A stretch of DNA of 64,000 nt from Prorocentrum cordatum (Eukaryota > Sar > Dinophyceae > Prorocentrales > Prorocentraceae). Shown here in pieces: positions 10,938 to 23,239 of this stretch. Where the stretch lies: positions 942,001-1,006,000 of the forward strand of contig CAUYUJ010014194.1 of assembly GCA_963575745.1 (NCBI GenBank), in the 5' to 3' direction. Numbering within the stretch: position 1 is the first letter of the stretch; every line of letters begins with the position of its first letter. The translations under genes and the position numbers were made by a program. A model generated the notes under the pieces. The model saw only the letters and a list, made by a program, of their open reading frames with translations. It did not search any database and was not told the origin of the DNA.

Positions 10938-11048
10938 CTCAACGTAGTCCTTGTCGTCGTCGTAGTCGTCGTCATGCTCGAATTCGCCGTGGTCGCCGTC
11001 GCCGTCGTCATCGTCGTCTTCGTCAGCGTCGTCGCAGTCGCCGTCGTT

Positions 11049-11084
<36 letters not shown>

Positions 11085-11104
11085 GTCGTCATATTCGTCA
11101 TATT

Positions 11105-11138
<34 letters not shown>

Positions 11139-11465
11139 GTCGTCGTCGTCATTGTCGTCGTTCGTCGTCGCCGTCGTCATATTCCTCGTCGCCCTTGTCG
11201 TCAGATTCATTGTCGTCGTCGTCGATGACAGCGTCGACGCCGCCGCCGTCGTCGTCGTCGTAGTCGTCGTCGTGCTCGTCGTCGCGTTCGTCGTCGGCGT
11301 CGTCGTCGCCGTCGTCGTCGTCATCGTCGTCGCCTCCATCTTTGTCGTCGTCGTCGCCGCCGCCGTCTTCGTCGTCGTCGTCGTCGCTGGCACCAGCGCC
11401 GCCGCCGCCAGCTGGCGCTGGCGGCGGCGCTGAACCCCCCCTCCCCCCCTTGAATCGTCGTCGTT
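10800..11465. repeat. (GTC/CGT)n trinucleotide array
   Basis: About 660 bp of GTCGTC with GCC, TTC and CTC variants. It reads as poly-Val, poly-Arg, poly-Ser or, on the minus strand, Asp/Thr-rich frames. Confidence 0.95.
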
Positions 11466-11624
11466 CTCGTCAGCGTTCCCCGCCGCCGCCGACAGCCGCC
11501 GCCGGCGCTGGCGCCGGCCCGGGAAGGGGAGGAGGCCGCCGCCGCCTGGGGGGGGGGGGACGGGAGGGTTCCGGTCCAGACCACCCCCCTCCAAGCGCCC
11601 ACAGTACGCGCTCTTTCATAAATA

Positions 11625-11630
11625 CACACA

Positions 11631-11661
<31 letters not shown>

Positions 11662-12110
11662 CATACATACATACATACATACATACATACATACATACAT
11701 ACATACATGCATGCATACATACACACATACATACATACAACCATACATGCAACCATACATACAACCATACATACACACATACATACATACACATATACAT
11801 ACATACATACATACATACATACATACATACATACATACATACACTACACGGCAATACGATACAATACGATACAACACGATACGATACAATCCAATCAAGT
11901 CCAATACAAAGCAATACAATACACAAAACAGCATGTATACACTAGAATGTATACGTACACACATACAGACATATACACATACACATCCAGATTTACATAC
12001 ACACATACATACATACATACATACATACATGCATGCATGCATACATGCATGTATGCATGCATGCATATATACGTACGTGTATTCATGCATGCATGCGTAC
12101 ATACATACAT
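11625..12110. repeat. (ATAC)n tetranucleotide array
   Basis: Nearly pure ACATACAT from 11630 to 11710 and 11795 to 11840, with an ACGATACGATAC variant (11850-11890) and CATGCATG variants near 12025-12070. Confidence 0.95.
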
Positions 12111-12718
12111 GAAGGGTGAACTGCTGTTCGTAATATGTAAATACATACACGGGACTGACCGTCTGAAAAAGATCCGTCACCCTCGAGCTGGCTGCACGCA
12201 AGAGTGACCCTAGGTGCAATTTTTGGGAGGCGCTGGTTGGGGCAGAACCCAAGCGCACACGCCGATGATATTGCATAGCGCTGAGCGGTCGGAGGACCCC
12301 AATCGGCCGGCACCAAAAGTCACTCCGGCGAAGATTCACTCGTGCTTGTAGTCGATGGAGGGCCGAGCACGACGAAGCCAGGACGAGGATTAAATCCGTC
12401 GTGGATAAATCGACAACCTCTGAGGATGCCTATGGCGCTGCGGCCTTCTTGGAGCGTTCTGAGACGTTCTGAGGGCGTTCGGGAACGCTCTGCTGCCGGA
12501 TGGAAGGCCAGGGCGCGGCGGCCTCGGCACGGGCCGCCGCGGCCCAGCTGGTCACGAGCCCCGCGGGCGGTGGTGGCTTCGGCACGCCCGGCGGCGGCCA
12601 CCGGGCAGGCGCGCGCGCGGGGTCCTCCAGCTTCGCCGCGTCACAGACCCGCGCATCGGGCCTGCGGGTCGCCAGGGCTACTGGCCAGGCCGCGCACAGG
12701 GGGTCCAGTTCCTCCGTC
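12111..12718. other. GC-rich segment with a dispersed repeat, no gene
   Basis: Part of it (12200-12345: TGACCCTAGG...GGCACCAAAAGTCAC...CGGCGA) resembles 28550-28700, so it is a dispersed repeat. No coding sequence is supported. Confidence 0.4.
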
Positions 12719-13207
12719 GCCCCTCCTCCTCCTCCTCCTGCACCTCCTCCTCTTCCTGCACCTCCTCCTCCTCCTCCTGCACCTCGTCCTCCTCCTCCTC
12801 CTCCTCCTCCTCCTCCTCCTCCTCCTCTTCCTTCTCCTCCTCCTCCTCCTCCTCCTCCTCCTTGTCGTTATCCTCCTCTCCCCCTCACCCTGCCCATCAT
12901 CACCATCATCGTCATCACCACCATGGTCGGCATCATTATCATCACCACCACCATCACCATCACCATCACAACCATCACCATCACCATCACCATCACCATC
13001 ACCATCACCATCACCATCGTCATCATCATAATCATCATCAGCATCATCATCATCATCTTGATCATCATCATCATCATCACCACCATCATCATCATCACCA
13101 TCATCAGTAGCATCATCATCCCCATCACCATCACCATCACCATAATCATCAGCATCGGCATCAAAACAATCATAACCAGCTTTCTCAGCAGCAGATGCAT
13201 CACCATG

Positions 13208-13244
<37 letters not shown>

Positions 13245-13335
13245 GCAGCATCTACTTCAGCAATACAATCAGCATCACAATCATCACCATCAGCACCAAC
13301 AGCACCATCATCATCACCATCACCATCACCATCAC

Positions 13336-13390
<55 letters not shown>

Positions 13391-13420
13391 GACATGGTCA
13401 TCATCGCTACTCGGAGGTTG
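12719..13420. repeat. (CCT)n then (CAT)n compound microsatellite
   Basis: CCT array 12719-12890, then CAT/CAC array 12895-13400 with CAG variants. Frames through it read as poly-Pro, poly-Ser, poly-His, poly-Ile or poly-Asp. Confidence 0.95.
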
Positions 13421-13429
13421 GGGGGTGAG

Positions 13430-13970
13430 TCCGACGTGAAACGGAGACCGTTTCGGTTCGGTTTCGGGTTTCGGGTTCGTGCCGTGCGTGACGTGCGTGC
13501 GTGCGGGCGAGGCGAAGCTGCGTGGGCGGGCGAGAGGCAATCCTCCTGTGACTGGGCCGCGGCCGGACCAAATGTTTCTCCTCTGGCGGCCGGTGGCCCG
13601 CGGTGTCCTGCCGGTGTCCCGCTGGTGTCCCGAAATCCTCCTGTGGCTGGGCCGCGGCCGGACCAAATGTTTCTCCTCCGGCGGCCGGTGGCCCGCGGTG
13701 TTCCGCCGGTGTCCCGCTGGTGTCCCGCAGGTGTCCTGCCGGTGTTCCGTGGTGTCCCGTTGAGTGAGATCGATAGTGAGATCGATGTGGTGTCCCGAGG
13801 TGTCCCGTGGTGTCCTATGGTGTCCCGTTGAATGAGATCGATAGTGAGATCGATAGTGAGATCGAGAGATGTCCCGCGGAGTCCCGTGGTGGCCCGTGGT
13901 AATAGTGAGATCGACAATGTCCCGTGGTGTCCCGTGGTGTCCCCTTGAGTGAGATCGGATCGATTGAGTC
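13430..13970 (-). repeat. Dispersed GC-rich module with GGGACACC minisatellite, copy 1
   Basis: Read on the minus strand: GGGACACC-type 12-bp repeats, CATTTGGTCCGGCCGCGGCC, CTCGCCCGCCCACGCAGC, CTTCGCCTCGCCCGCACGC, a CGAAACCGAA tract, then TCTCCGTTTCACG and CACCCCCCAACCTCCGA. The same order recurs at 15330-15640 and 37200-37625 on the plus strand. Confidence 0.75.
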
Positions 13971-13973
13971 AGA

Positions 13974-14096
13974 TGTTGGTTCCCACTCCTTGCTCCCTCC
14001 CCCCCCACCAACCTCCTTATCACCCGAAGGGTGGTAGTATAGGTACCTATACGACAACCCTTCGGGTGAGGAGGAGGTTCGGGGGGGGGAGGAACC
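13974..14096. repeat. Imperfect large palindrome
   Basis: Two inverted arms of roughly 55-60 bp meet at about 14043, where the sequence is GTATAGGTACCTATAC. The left arm runs from TTGGTTCC through ACCCGAAGGGTGGTAG; the right arm through ACAACCCTTCGGGTGAGG to GGAACCAACG. A single diverged arm copy (CTATACGGCCACCCTTCGGG ... AGAACCAACT) lies at 34833-34895. Confidence 0.75.
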
Positions 14097-14330
14097 AACG
14101 TCTCACTTGATCGGTCTTACTATCGATCTCGCTATCGATCTCACTATCGAGCTCGCTCGATCGGTCTCACTCGATCGATCTTACAATCGATCTCACTCGA
14201 TCTATTTCATTCGATCGATCACAAAATGGATTTGACTATCGATCTCACTATCGATCTCACAATCAATCTCACATTCGGTCTCACTATAGATCTCACAATC
14301 GAAAGTCCACATCGATCTTAAAATCCACGT
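14097..14330. repeat. TCGATCTCAC degenerate minisatellite
   Basis: Repeats of the form ATCGATCTCACT with GATCGGTC and CAATCTCAC variants, period about 16 bp. Related arrays occur at 13745-13970 (inverted) and 36540-37200. Confidence 0.8.
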
Positions 14331-14827
14331 CATCATCAACATTATCGTCATCAACATCATCATCATCATCAACGGGAAACCATCATCATCATCACCTCAT
14401 CACCATCATCATCATTATCATCATCGGGACGCCATGATCAGTATTATCATCATCGGAACACCATCATCATCATCATCTCATCATCGTCGTCATGAACAAC
14501 ATCATCAACATCATCCTCGGGACAACATCATCATAAGCAACATCAGCATCATCATCATAATCATCGGGGCACCATCATTCATCTCACCATCATCATCATC
14601 ACCATCATCATCATCGGGACACCATCATCACCAACATCAGCATCATCATCATCACCATCATCGGGCCACCATCATCAAAACCATCATCATCACCTCATCC
14701 TCCTCATCATCATCAGCATCATCATCATCGGGACACCATCATCGTCATCATCATCAACATCATCATCATCACCAGGACACCATCATCATCATCATCACCC
14801 TCATCATCAACAGCACCATCATCAACC

Positions 14828-14862
<35 letters not shown>

Positions 14863-15189
14863 GTCATCATCATTATCGGGACACCATCATCAGCATCATC
14901 ATCTTGATCATCATCTCATCATCATCTCAGCATCATCATCACCATCATCAGGATCATCAACATCATCATCATCGGGACACCATCATCAGCAACATCATCA
15001 TCATCATCATCATCGGGAAACCAGCATCATCACCACCATCAAGATCATCACCATCATCATCATCAACATCGTCAACACCATCGACATCATCATCGGGGCA
15101 CCATCATCATCACCACCATCACCATCATCATCATCAATATCATCGACATCATCAACATCATGATCAACATCATCATCATCATCATCATG

Positions 15190-15223
<34 letters not shown>

Positions 15224-15278
15224 GCATCAGCATCAGCATCAGCATCAGCATCAGCATCAGCATCAGCATCAGCATCAG

Positions 15279-15327
<49 letters not shown>

Positions 15328-15330
15328 GGG
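14331..15330. repeat. (CAT)n array, ~1 kb, with a (CAGCAT)n core
   Basis: CATCATCAT with interspersed CGGGACACC motifs, and a regular CAGCAT hexamer run at 15221-15282. Confidence 0.95.
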
Positions 15331-15640
15331 ACACCGTCGGGACACCGGCGGGACACCGGCGGGACACCGCGGGCAACCGGCCCCCGGAAAGGAATCATTT
15401 GGTCTGGCCGCGCCTCAGTCGGAGGCGGGACACCGGCGGGACACCGCGGGCCACCGGCCCCCGGGAAGGAATCATTTGGTCCAGCCGCGCCTCAGCTACA
15501 GGAGACTTTCTTCTCGCCCGCTCACGCAGCTTCGCCTCGCCCGCACACACGGCACGCACGAACACGAAACCGAAATCGATTTCCCGGTAGGGGAGCTCTC
15601 CGTTCCTCTTCGATCTCACCCCCCTCACCTCCGATTATCA
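15330..15640 (+). repeat. Dispersed GC-rich module with GGGACACC minisatellite, copy 2
   Basis: Contains two GGGACACCGGCGGGACACC stretches, each followed by GGAATCATTTGGTC and GCCGCGCCTCAG, then the CTTCGCCTCGCCCGCAC segment, CGAAACCGAAATCG and TTCGATCTCACCCCCCTCAC. Confidence 0.75.
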
Positions 15641-15735
15641 TGATCAGTATCGTCATCATCCGAAACATTATCACCACAATTATCGGTATCATCGTCACCA
15701 TCATCCCCATCACCGTCAACATCCCAATCACTTTC

Positions 15736-16240
15736 CTCGTCCTTCTCATCCTCCTCCTCCTCCTCCTCCTCTTCCACCGTCCTCCTCCACCGACATTATC
15801 CTCATTTCCCCCCCTCCTCCTCGGACCAACGCGTATAACAATGCTCCTCCTCCCCCTCCTCGTCCCCCCTCCTCACTCTCGGCACCCATCCTCCGTTCTC
15901 GGTCCTTCACGTCCTCCGTCATCCACCTCGTGCTCGTCCCCGTCCTCGTTCTCCCTTTCATCCTCTTCATCCTCTTCCTCCTCCCCCTCCTCCTCCTCCT
16001 CCTCCTCCTCCTCCTCCTTCTCCTCCTCCTCCCTCTCCTCCTCCCTCTCCTCCTCCTCCTCCTCCTCATGTTTCTCCTTTTCCTCCTCGTCTTCGTTTTC
16101 GTTTTCCTCCTCCTCGTTCTCCTTCTCTTCCGCCTGCTCCTCCTCCTCCCCCGCTTTCTCCTCCCCCTCTTCCTCCAACTGTTTGTCCTCCTCCTCCTCC
16201 CTTTTCCTCCTCCTCCTCCTCTTCCTCCTCCTCCGTTGAC
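15736..16240. repeat. (CCT)n array, ~500 bp
   Basis: CTCCTCCTC with TTC, GTC and CCC variants; frames read poly-Ser, poly-Leu, poly-Pro or, on the minus strand, poly-Glu and poly-Arg. Confidence 0.95.
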
Positions 16241-17249
16241 TGATCCACCAAGGGGTCGAACGTCATTTTAAAGACCCACTGTTCACATGATGATGGCAAT
16301 CGCGTGCACGATCACGACGACAGTGACGAGGTTCCGGACGACGAGGGCGACAGTAGTGCCGATGGCAACTGCGGCCATGGCGGCGACGTCGACATCGATG
16401 ACGGCGCGCGTGGATAACAAGAACGACGACGGCGGCAACGATGGCCAGCGCGGAACACGACGCTGGAAATTGCGACGTCGATAGCACTGCCGAAAAGTGC
16501 GATGTGTCGACGGCGGCGATGGCAATATGATAGCGTTGCGCTCGATGGTGAAAACGATGATGGCGATTGCGGCGTTCGTGGCAATGTGAAAGATATCGGA
16601 AGGCGATCGTGAGTTCAATACATCATGCTGATGGCGATGATGAGTCTGAAATGATCGATGAGGCGGTAATGGAGACGCGCGTGGATGACGGACGCGAAGA
16701 CGATGACAACCAGGACGGCGCAATGGCGATGATGACGGCGGGAACGACCACGGCTGACGGAGGCTGTCAGATGGCTGACCGTCAGGCCGCCAAAAGCGCG
16801 TCTCAGCGCAAAGGATTTCACGGGGCGACAGACCGCCAGAAGCACGTCCGACAGCCAGACCAGTCACCACCTACGGGGCGGCAAGGCCCAGGAGCCAGTG
16901 CCGCGGTTCCTGAGCTTGCGCGCGTTCTTGGTGGTCCTGCCGCAGCCGTTCGCGGAAGCGCCGTGCACTGCCCTGAACGCGAGGATCTGCAAGTGGAGGC
17001 GCAGCCAGCACAAGTCCAGCAAGAGGCCGCGGCAACGCCGAGCAGAAGAGCTCGGCCAGCGCGACGAAGTGCCCGCACGGGGTGCGCCAGTCGCCATAGC
17101 CACACTAGGGGAGAGTCGCCACGCTCTGCTCCCTCTGCCAGATCCACCCGGTGTCCTCGTCGTCATGGCAGGCCATGCTGCGGCGCTCCACGAAGCGGGC
17201 GCGCCGCCAGTGGCGCGCGCCCGCTTGCTTCGCGAGCTGGCAGCTCCAG

Positions 17250-18040
17250 AAACGCGGGCGTCCGAGCTGGCCTGGGAGCTCGGCAGGCTTCGGGCACTGC
17301 AGCTCGCTGAGAAGAGAACAAGCAGCATCGGCGCGCAGGGGCCGACTCGGGAGACGGCCCCGGCATCTCCGCGGGCCCGATCGGGAGCTTCCAGGCGCGG
17401 GCCGCGGACCCCAGAAAAAGGGGCCCGGAAGGAAGCCGAAGACGAGGAAGGAGGGGGGGAGGTATAGACGTCGTCACTTGTGGCACAAAGCGCCACAGCG
17501 ACCGCTTGGGCCGCCCGCGGGAGGCGCCCGAACCTTCCCGGCGCGCGCTCGCCGGCGACAGCGCGGCAGCGGAGCGGCTGCCCCCCCGCGCCGGTGGCAG
17601 AGCAGGCACGCGCCAGGAATGTTTGAAAAGGCGGAGGATGGGCGGGCCTTCGCGTGAGCGGGCCCGCTCGAGCTCGAAATTGCTTCAGCGAGCCCCTGCG
17701 CCACCCTCGCCCCTGCGCCGCCCTCGCAGCGCCGAGCGCCCAAGTTTCGGGCGCTGCAGCTCGCTCAAACGGGAGACAGGAGTCGGCCCGCAAGGGCCGA
17801 CTCGGGGCCGACGGCCCCAGCGCCCGCGGGCCCGATCGAGCCGAGAGGCCCGGGCCGCGGACCGCGGGAAAGGACCGCGAAGGAGGCCGAGGGCGAGGGC
17901 GGAAGAGGAGGGGGGAGACGTTCTCACTTGTGGCAAAGACGCCGCAATGACCACCTGAGCTGCCGGCGGGCGGCGCTCGCACCCCCCCGGGGCGCGCCCG
18001 CTGGCGACGGCGCGGCAGCGAAACGCCCGCCCCCAGCCAC
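17250..18040. repeat. ~450-bp tandem duplication
   Basis: Landmarks recur at a constant offset: GGGC(A/G)CTGCAGCTCGCT at 17297 and 17749; CGCGGGCCCGATCG at about 17375 and 17825; TCACTTGTGGCA at about 17474 and 17923. The two copies differ by many substitutions and small indels, so the duplication is old. Confidence 0.75.
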
Positions 18041-18589
18041 ACCTCAATAGCAGGAGCGCGATAGCCTCGAACCTGCCCGAAATAGAAAATCAGAGGAGGC
18101 CTCAAAAGGCATCGGGCCCCCGCGGACGAAAGGGTCCCATGGGCAAATATTTGGATGCACCTTTGCGCAATTAGCAACTGGGCTCGCCGGCGCGGCCGCG
18201 CGGCGACGCCCGCGCCCGGCGACCCTGGCCAGCGGTCCCAGGTTGCACTTTTGAGCGCCCCCCCCCATCCGCTGAAACGCGCAATTGCCCGATCGCACTT
18301 TTGAATGACGCGCTCGACAATACGATTGCCCAAAGACTTCCCCAATTTGTATTTTCGAAGCGGCCCCCTCGAACGTCCCGCTCCGCGCTTTTGGGCGCGC
18401 CCCGCCCCCCCCCCCCCTTCCCCCGCGCGTCGGAAGGGGCGCTCGGCGGGGGGGGGCCGGGGGGGCCGGGGCGGGCGCGCTCTCGCGCGGCGGCCCCCCC
18501 GCCCGCCTGGCGGCGACCCTCGGCCGCCGCGTGTCGACATTTCACAAAAGGGGCCCACGCGCGCACAGGGCCCTTTCTGGATTGTCCGA

Positions 18590-18810
18590 GTGGCTGCCTC
18601 GTTAGCTGCCCCGTTGGTTGCCTCGCTGGGAACGTTGTTGGCGGCCTCGTTGGTTCCGTCGTTGGCTACCGTGTTAGCGGCCCTGTGGGCTCCCTCGTCG
18701 GACGAATTGTTGGCCCCCGCGTTGGCTGCCCTGTTGGCCGCCTCGTTGGCCGCCCTGCTGGCGGCTATGTTGACTGCCTCGTCGGATGCCCAGCCGGCCG
18801 CTTCGCCGGC
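18590..18810. repeat. 12-nt GCCTCGTTGGTT-type minisatellite
   Basis: Degenerate 12-nt units of the form TCGTTGGCTGCC. Because 12 is a multiple of 3, the minus strand reads as repeats like ANEAANRAAN. Confidence 0.7.
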
Positions 18811-21800
18811 CGCCCGTCGCGCGGGGCGCCTCGGATGCGCCGGGGCATGAAATCGGGGGACGAGGGCGACCTCAACAAGGGCCCAATGAGAGCAAGCGCA
18901 CATTCTATCCTGGAAGCCTGATCGCGTCGCGCCGCGGCCAAGAATGGCGCGCGGGCGCTGCCAGCTGTCTAGTGGGGTAAGGAAACGGGGCCCATGTGGC
19001 CGCGCGCCCGCCCAGCGGCTGCTGCTGCCGGTCAGCCGCGCCGCCCGCGCAGCGACGGCTGGGGGCGTCGTTGGAGCTGTAGCCGCTTGTGAAAACTTGC
19101 ATGCTGGTAGCACCGGGCCGCGAATGCGCGCGCATGAGCCAATCTCGTTGATCGAAAAGTCCGCGCCAGTCCAGCGGCGCCTCGGACATGACCTCGACGA
19201 CCTCCACAAGCTTGCGAAATTAACGAGGCGGCGGCGAGGCTCGGCATCTATGTGCCCCTCTCCATCGATGCGCGCGACGCATGCGGAATGGTTGCGGCGC
19301 GGCCCTTTCGGCGCGCTCTTCGCAATCTGCGCGCTCGCGCAAAACGAAATTCCCCAGCCGAGGGAATGGTTCACCGTGAGCGACTGGTGCTCTTCGCGCA
19401 TGGTTGACGGGTGGCCCCTCCTGGTATGCAGACGCTTGCGCGCCGCGGCAGTGGGTGCCCGCCTGAACTTCGCCGTCGCAGCTGCCGGAGAAACAGACAA
19501 TGATGAGTGGATTGTCTCCGCGATGTCGCAGCCTAAGTGGCAGCGCGTCTTCGCGCGCCCCGTGGAAGTCTTGCGACAATTTCAACGCATGTACATTTTC
19601 AACCAATCATCTCCTCGATCTGTCATGATGCCCCTCTCCGTCATGTAGCATGGCGACGCAGTGTCTGTCGCGGCAATTCTGAGCTTGGCGACGCAGTGCG
19701 CGGCACCCATGGGCGCGGCAGCTGTCTCTGCCGCAGCTCGCCTGAAACAGACTGCAGCGCCGCGGTCGACGGCGCGAACGAGTGCCAGCGCGGGGCCGAA
19801 CAACCAGATGAGACGAAACTCCCCCCCCCCCCCCTTGCCGGCTCCGATGGGAAACGCCCAACCCAGCTCCGAAACGAGTTAATGAGCGCCATCAGTTCTC
19901 TCCCACCGGCCACCTGCGCCATGGCCGAGTCCACGGGCGCAGCGACCGCATACTCAACTTTCACAAGTTCGCCGACGCGCTGCTCACCCACGATCAGATC
20001 AAAGTTTCCCAGCCGTGTCCAGGCGGCCCTGCTGCTCGCGGACTTCCATCTCAGTCGCGTCGCACCCCGAGAACACAACGAACAACAACGACTCCGCGGC
20101 ATCGATCCGAATGTTTTCGCCGAGCATCCGCGCAACATGCCGGTCGCAAAAGGCACCGGTGAAAATGTCCGAGCGCCGCTGCATGCACCCAGAAAATCTG
20201 ATGCAGCGGTCTTTCGGGCGAGGGTGTCGCGGCGTAAGCTGCCCGTCGCGCCCGCGCCCGCGTCGAGCGCAATCTGGCCCGACCCCGGAGAACGAATGAC
20301 AGAGTCGAATGGTCGGCGAAGGGGGGGCGCCGCGCAAGCTGCAGGACGCGATGCCACTGATGAGCTTTCGCCAACAAGGGAGCTCCGAAGCCAAAGTCTG
20401 TCAATCAGCCCCCGCGGAGCCTGGGTCCAAAACAGGCGATGATTGTCTTGGGCGTCGCGAGGCCCGTCGACATCAACGGCGGCGCCGACGTCGGCGCTGC
20501 GGCGCGAACTGCCATCATCTGCGGCGACGTGTCCGGCGTGGGCTGCGCCCCGCGGAGCCACCGCGCAAGGCAACCGCGGGTCTGCCACGCGCGAACGCGT
20601 TCGCGGCCGGAGCGGGGCATATGTCAGAGCCCAAACGGGCACGGATGCCATTGTCTGCATGCATCTGCGAGCGCGCGGTTGCGAGCATGCATCGCCCTTC
20701 TCATCGCCCCCCCCCCCTCCCGGCCCTGCCCCTCCGCGTCCACCCGCCCCCCCATCCCGCGACTCAAATGCCCCCTCTAGTTGGCCAGCGCGCCCGCGGG
20801 CGTTTCCGCCGATGCGCCGGAGGCCACCGGGCGCGCGAGATGCACGGATGCGTCGCGCGCGAGCACCAGAAGAGCCCAGGGGGCCCAATCGAGTGCCAGA
20901 CGCAAGCGCGCCTGTTTGCTCATAGTGCAAACATGTGTAATTTCCCAGCTGGGTCCAACGACGGGCCCGAAGGGCAGCTGGCCCGCCATGTCTCTGCTCG
21001 TCAGGAAACGCGCGCACGACGTTGCGCGCGGCGTTGCCGCGGGGGCCCGGCAATCGTCGGGCGCCGTTCTCGCCGGCGCGATTTCCGAAACGTCGCGCAA
21101 CTGTTTGCGCGACTTGTTCCGGATTGGGTGGTCGGTCCCAACTGCTTTCCAAACCGAAGCGCAACTTTTGAAGATTCGGCCCCTGGGGCCCCCCCGGCTG
21201 GCGGGCGCGCCCCGGTTCTGGCGCTCGACGCCCCCCTCGCCGCGCGCGCGAAATCGACCCGCGCGAGAAGCGTAGGCTCGCGGAACTCGGGGCAAATGGG
21301 CTCGGACAAGGCGTGCGCTGAGCGGCCGCCCCTCGTCGTGGACGCGCGCGGGGGCACTTTCAAGGCCGACGCAAGTGCCGCAGTCGCACCCTTCCCAGGG
21401 CTTTCACCTGCGGCCACAATTTCGAGCCTGGATCCTCTCTCGTCAACTTAGCCCCCCACGATTTGGCCGGCCGGCCTTCTCCGCAAACTCACGGGGGGGG
21501 GGTCAGCGCCAGAAGCGGCCGGCAAAGCGAACGTCGACTTTGCGAAGCTCAGAGCCGCCACGCGGCAGCCGTCGCCCCCCGGCAGCAATCGCGTCCTTAT
21601 CGGAACAGACAATGCGGCGTTGAACGGATGCATCACGCGCTGCGCCCGCCCGGAGCGCCACCGCCACGCCGGCGCGCCGCGCGGCCGCCAGCGCGCGACC
21701 GGCCAGCATGAACAAAAGCTCCGCCACGACTGCGCTGGGCGAGTCGGCCGCGCGGCGCTGCGCCACCTCGCGGTCGACCACCCTCGCGGGCAAGGACGCG

Positions 21801-22740
21801 TCGAAGGGCGAGCGCCGCGACTACGGACTCGCGGAAGAGAGGCGGCGCGCCTCGTCAGACCGCGCCGATATTGCGCCCCCAATGTCGCCGCGCTGCGTCA
21901 GAGGCAAACAGGTCCAACATGAACGCCGCCCGCGCTGCTTCGTTCTGGTTGGCCCGATTCGCGACGCTGTCAAGTTGTCGCAATTCATCGCCTCGCGGAG
22001 CGCGGCCAACTTCTCCCACTTCTCTGAGCGGCCAAACGTTTCGGGCGGAACTCGGGGATTAGGGGAGGAAAGTCGCCTGCGAGTGGAAGGGCCCGTTTCG
22101 GCGCGGCGAATTCTCCAATTCTCCCAAGAGGGGGCCAACAACGGTGATAACGTGCCGCTTTGCTCCGCGAGCTGAGACGGGAAGGGCTCGGGACGTTGAC
22201 CATTCGGAGTAGGTCAGTGGATAGCACCTCGCGTTGAAGCGTGGTGGGTCAGAACCGGCGGAATGACACGCGATCCCCAACTGCCCGACCGTATGTTATG
22301 GGAGGGAAGGTGGGAATGAATGGGCGGGCCCCTGTGACTCTTTTTTTTCACCGGACTATTTTGGAAGAAGACGGAAGGTGATGATGGGGGCGGCCGCGAT
22401 GCACCACATGGACTCCCGTGCACTCCTTGGCGAAAAGCGGCACAGCAGGTATTAGGCTGGGTGTCAGAGCCACCCCAGACTGGCTCGAACAAAAATAACT
22501 GGAAGAGGGGGGAAGGCGAGGAGGAGCAGAGGAGAGAGACGAACACGCCTGCCCAAGGATACGAATTCCCACAAACCCGTATCACCCAAAATGGGCACCA
22601 CGTGATGCATCGGCCACGCGGCCGGGACAGGCAAACGCGACCCGTGACAAGAACTGCCCGGGCATTTGCTCCAAGTCGGCGCGACACAGTGAAACCACGA
22701 ATGAAAACACACTCAGAACGTTGCACTCGGGTGACAGGAG

Positions 22741-22777
22741 GGAGGAGGAGGAGGAGGAGGAGGAGGAGGAGGAGGGC
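22741..22777. repeat. (GGA)n array
   Basis: AGGAGGAGG run, one of the few with purines on the plus strand. Confidence 0.9.
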
Positions 22778-23239
22778 TTGACGGCAGAACCGACGAACGT
22801 TTGAAATCATGGACAACGAAGCGGGCCCTGTCCCGCGCTGAATTCATGCGCCAAAGAGGCTCCCAGTGAGCTACAGCTCACAAATCTGTGTGCTAGAGGC
22901 TGCGGCGCAGCAAAGGAAAAGAGGAAAGGAGGAGAAGAGGAGGACGGAGGGCACCGGCGCCCTCCCAGAACTGGCGCGGGCCAGCAGCTCGGAGGGAGGG
23001 CAGGAAAAAACTCCATGCATGGCGGGCACAGCGCAGTTCGATGCCAAAACGGCGTCAGAAAGTTCGAACCGCTCCAATGCTCAAAAAGACCCGGGGAATC
23101 AAACCCAGCCAGGCCCCGAGACCAAATACAAAACGCCTCCGCCGAGCCCCCAGCACCCACCCTCGGGGGCCGGCCACAGAAGTGGGCTCGAAGGCCGAAA
23201 AACAGTTTGTTTGGCCTTCCAAGGGCCCGGACTGTGAGG

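Larger units (their letters stand above)
16241..22740. other. GC-rich tract without recognisable genes
   Basis: 16290-16860 is degenerate GACGG/GATGG-rich sequence. 16860-22200 is GC-rich with many overlapping open frames on both strands, including an 878-codon minus frame (16864-19500) of Ala/Arg/Pro/Gly composition without motifs; such frames are expected from GC content. Internal repeats include a ~450-bp tandem duplication (17250-18040) and a 12-nt repeat (18590-18810). Confidence 0.5.

Noticed and set aside
10800-11594. Long Asp/Thr/Arg/Val-rich frames over the GTC array
   Set aside because: Pure consequences of a trinucleotide repeat read in different frames.
12862-13428. His-rich frames resembling metal-binding proteins
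   Set aside because: (CAT)n read in one frame; the same DNA gives poly-Ile and poly-Asp in others.
13455-13485. TTTCGGG repeats resembling telomeric sequence
   Set aside because: Part of a dispersed GC-rich module found three times, with only two or three units each time.
14331-15330. CRISPR-like alternation of CAT tracts and CGGGACACC motifs
   Set aside because: Spacing is irregular, repeats are simple-sequence, and the genome is eukaryotic.
16864-19500. 878-codon open frame on the minus strand
   Set aside because: Ala/Arg/Gly/Pro-rich with no motif, overlapping long frames on the other strand in GC-rich sequence, and spanning a tandem duplication; expected by chance.
22183-22262. tRNA-like segment (GTAGGTCAGTGGATAGC ... 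GGGTCAGAACC)
   Set aside because: An A-box-like part is present, but the B-box-like part lacks the GGTTCGA core and no cloverleaf closes; at best a tRNA-derived SINE relic.
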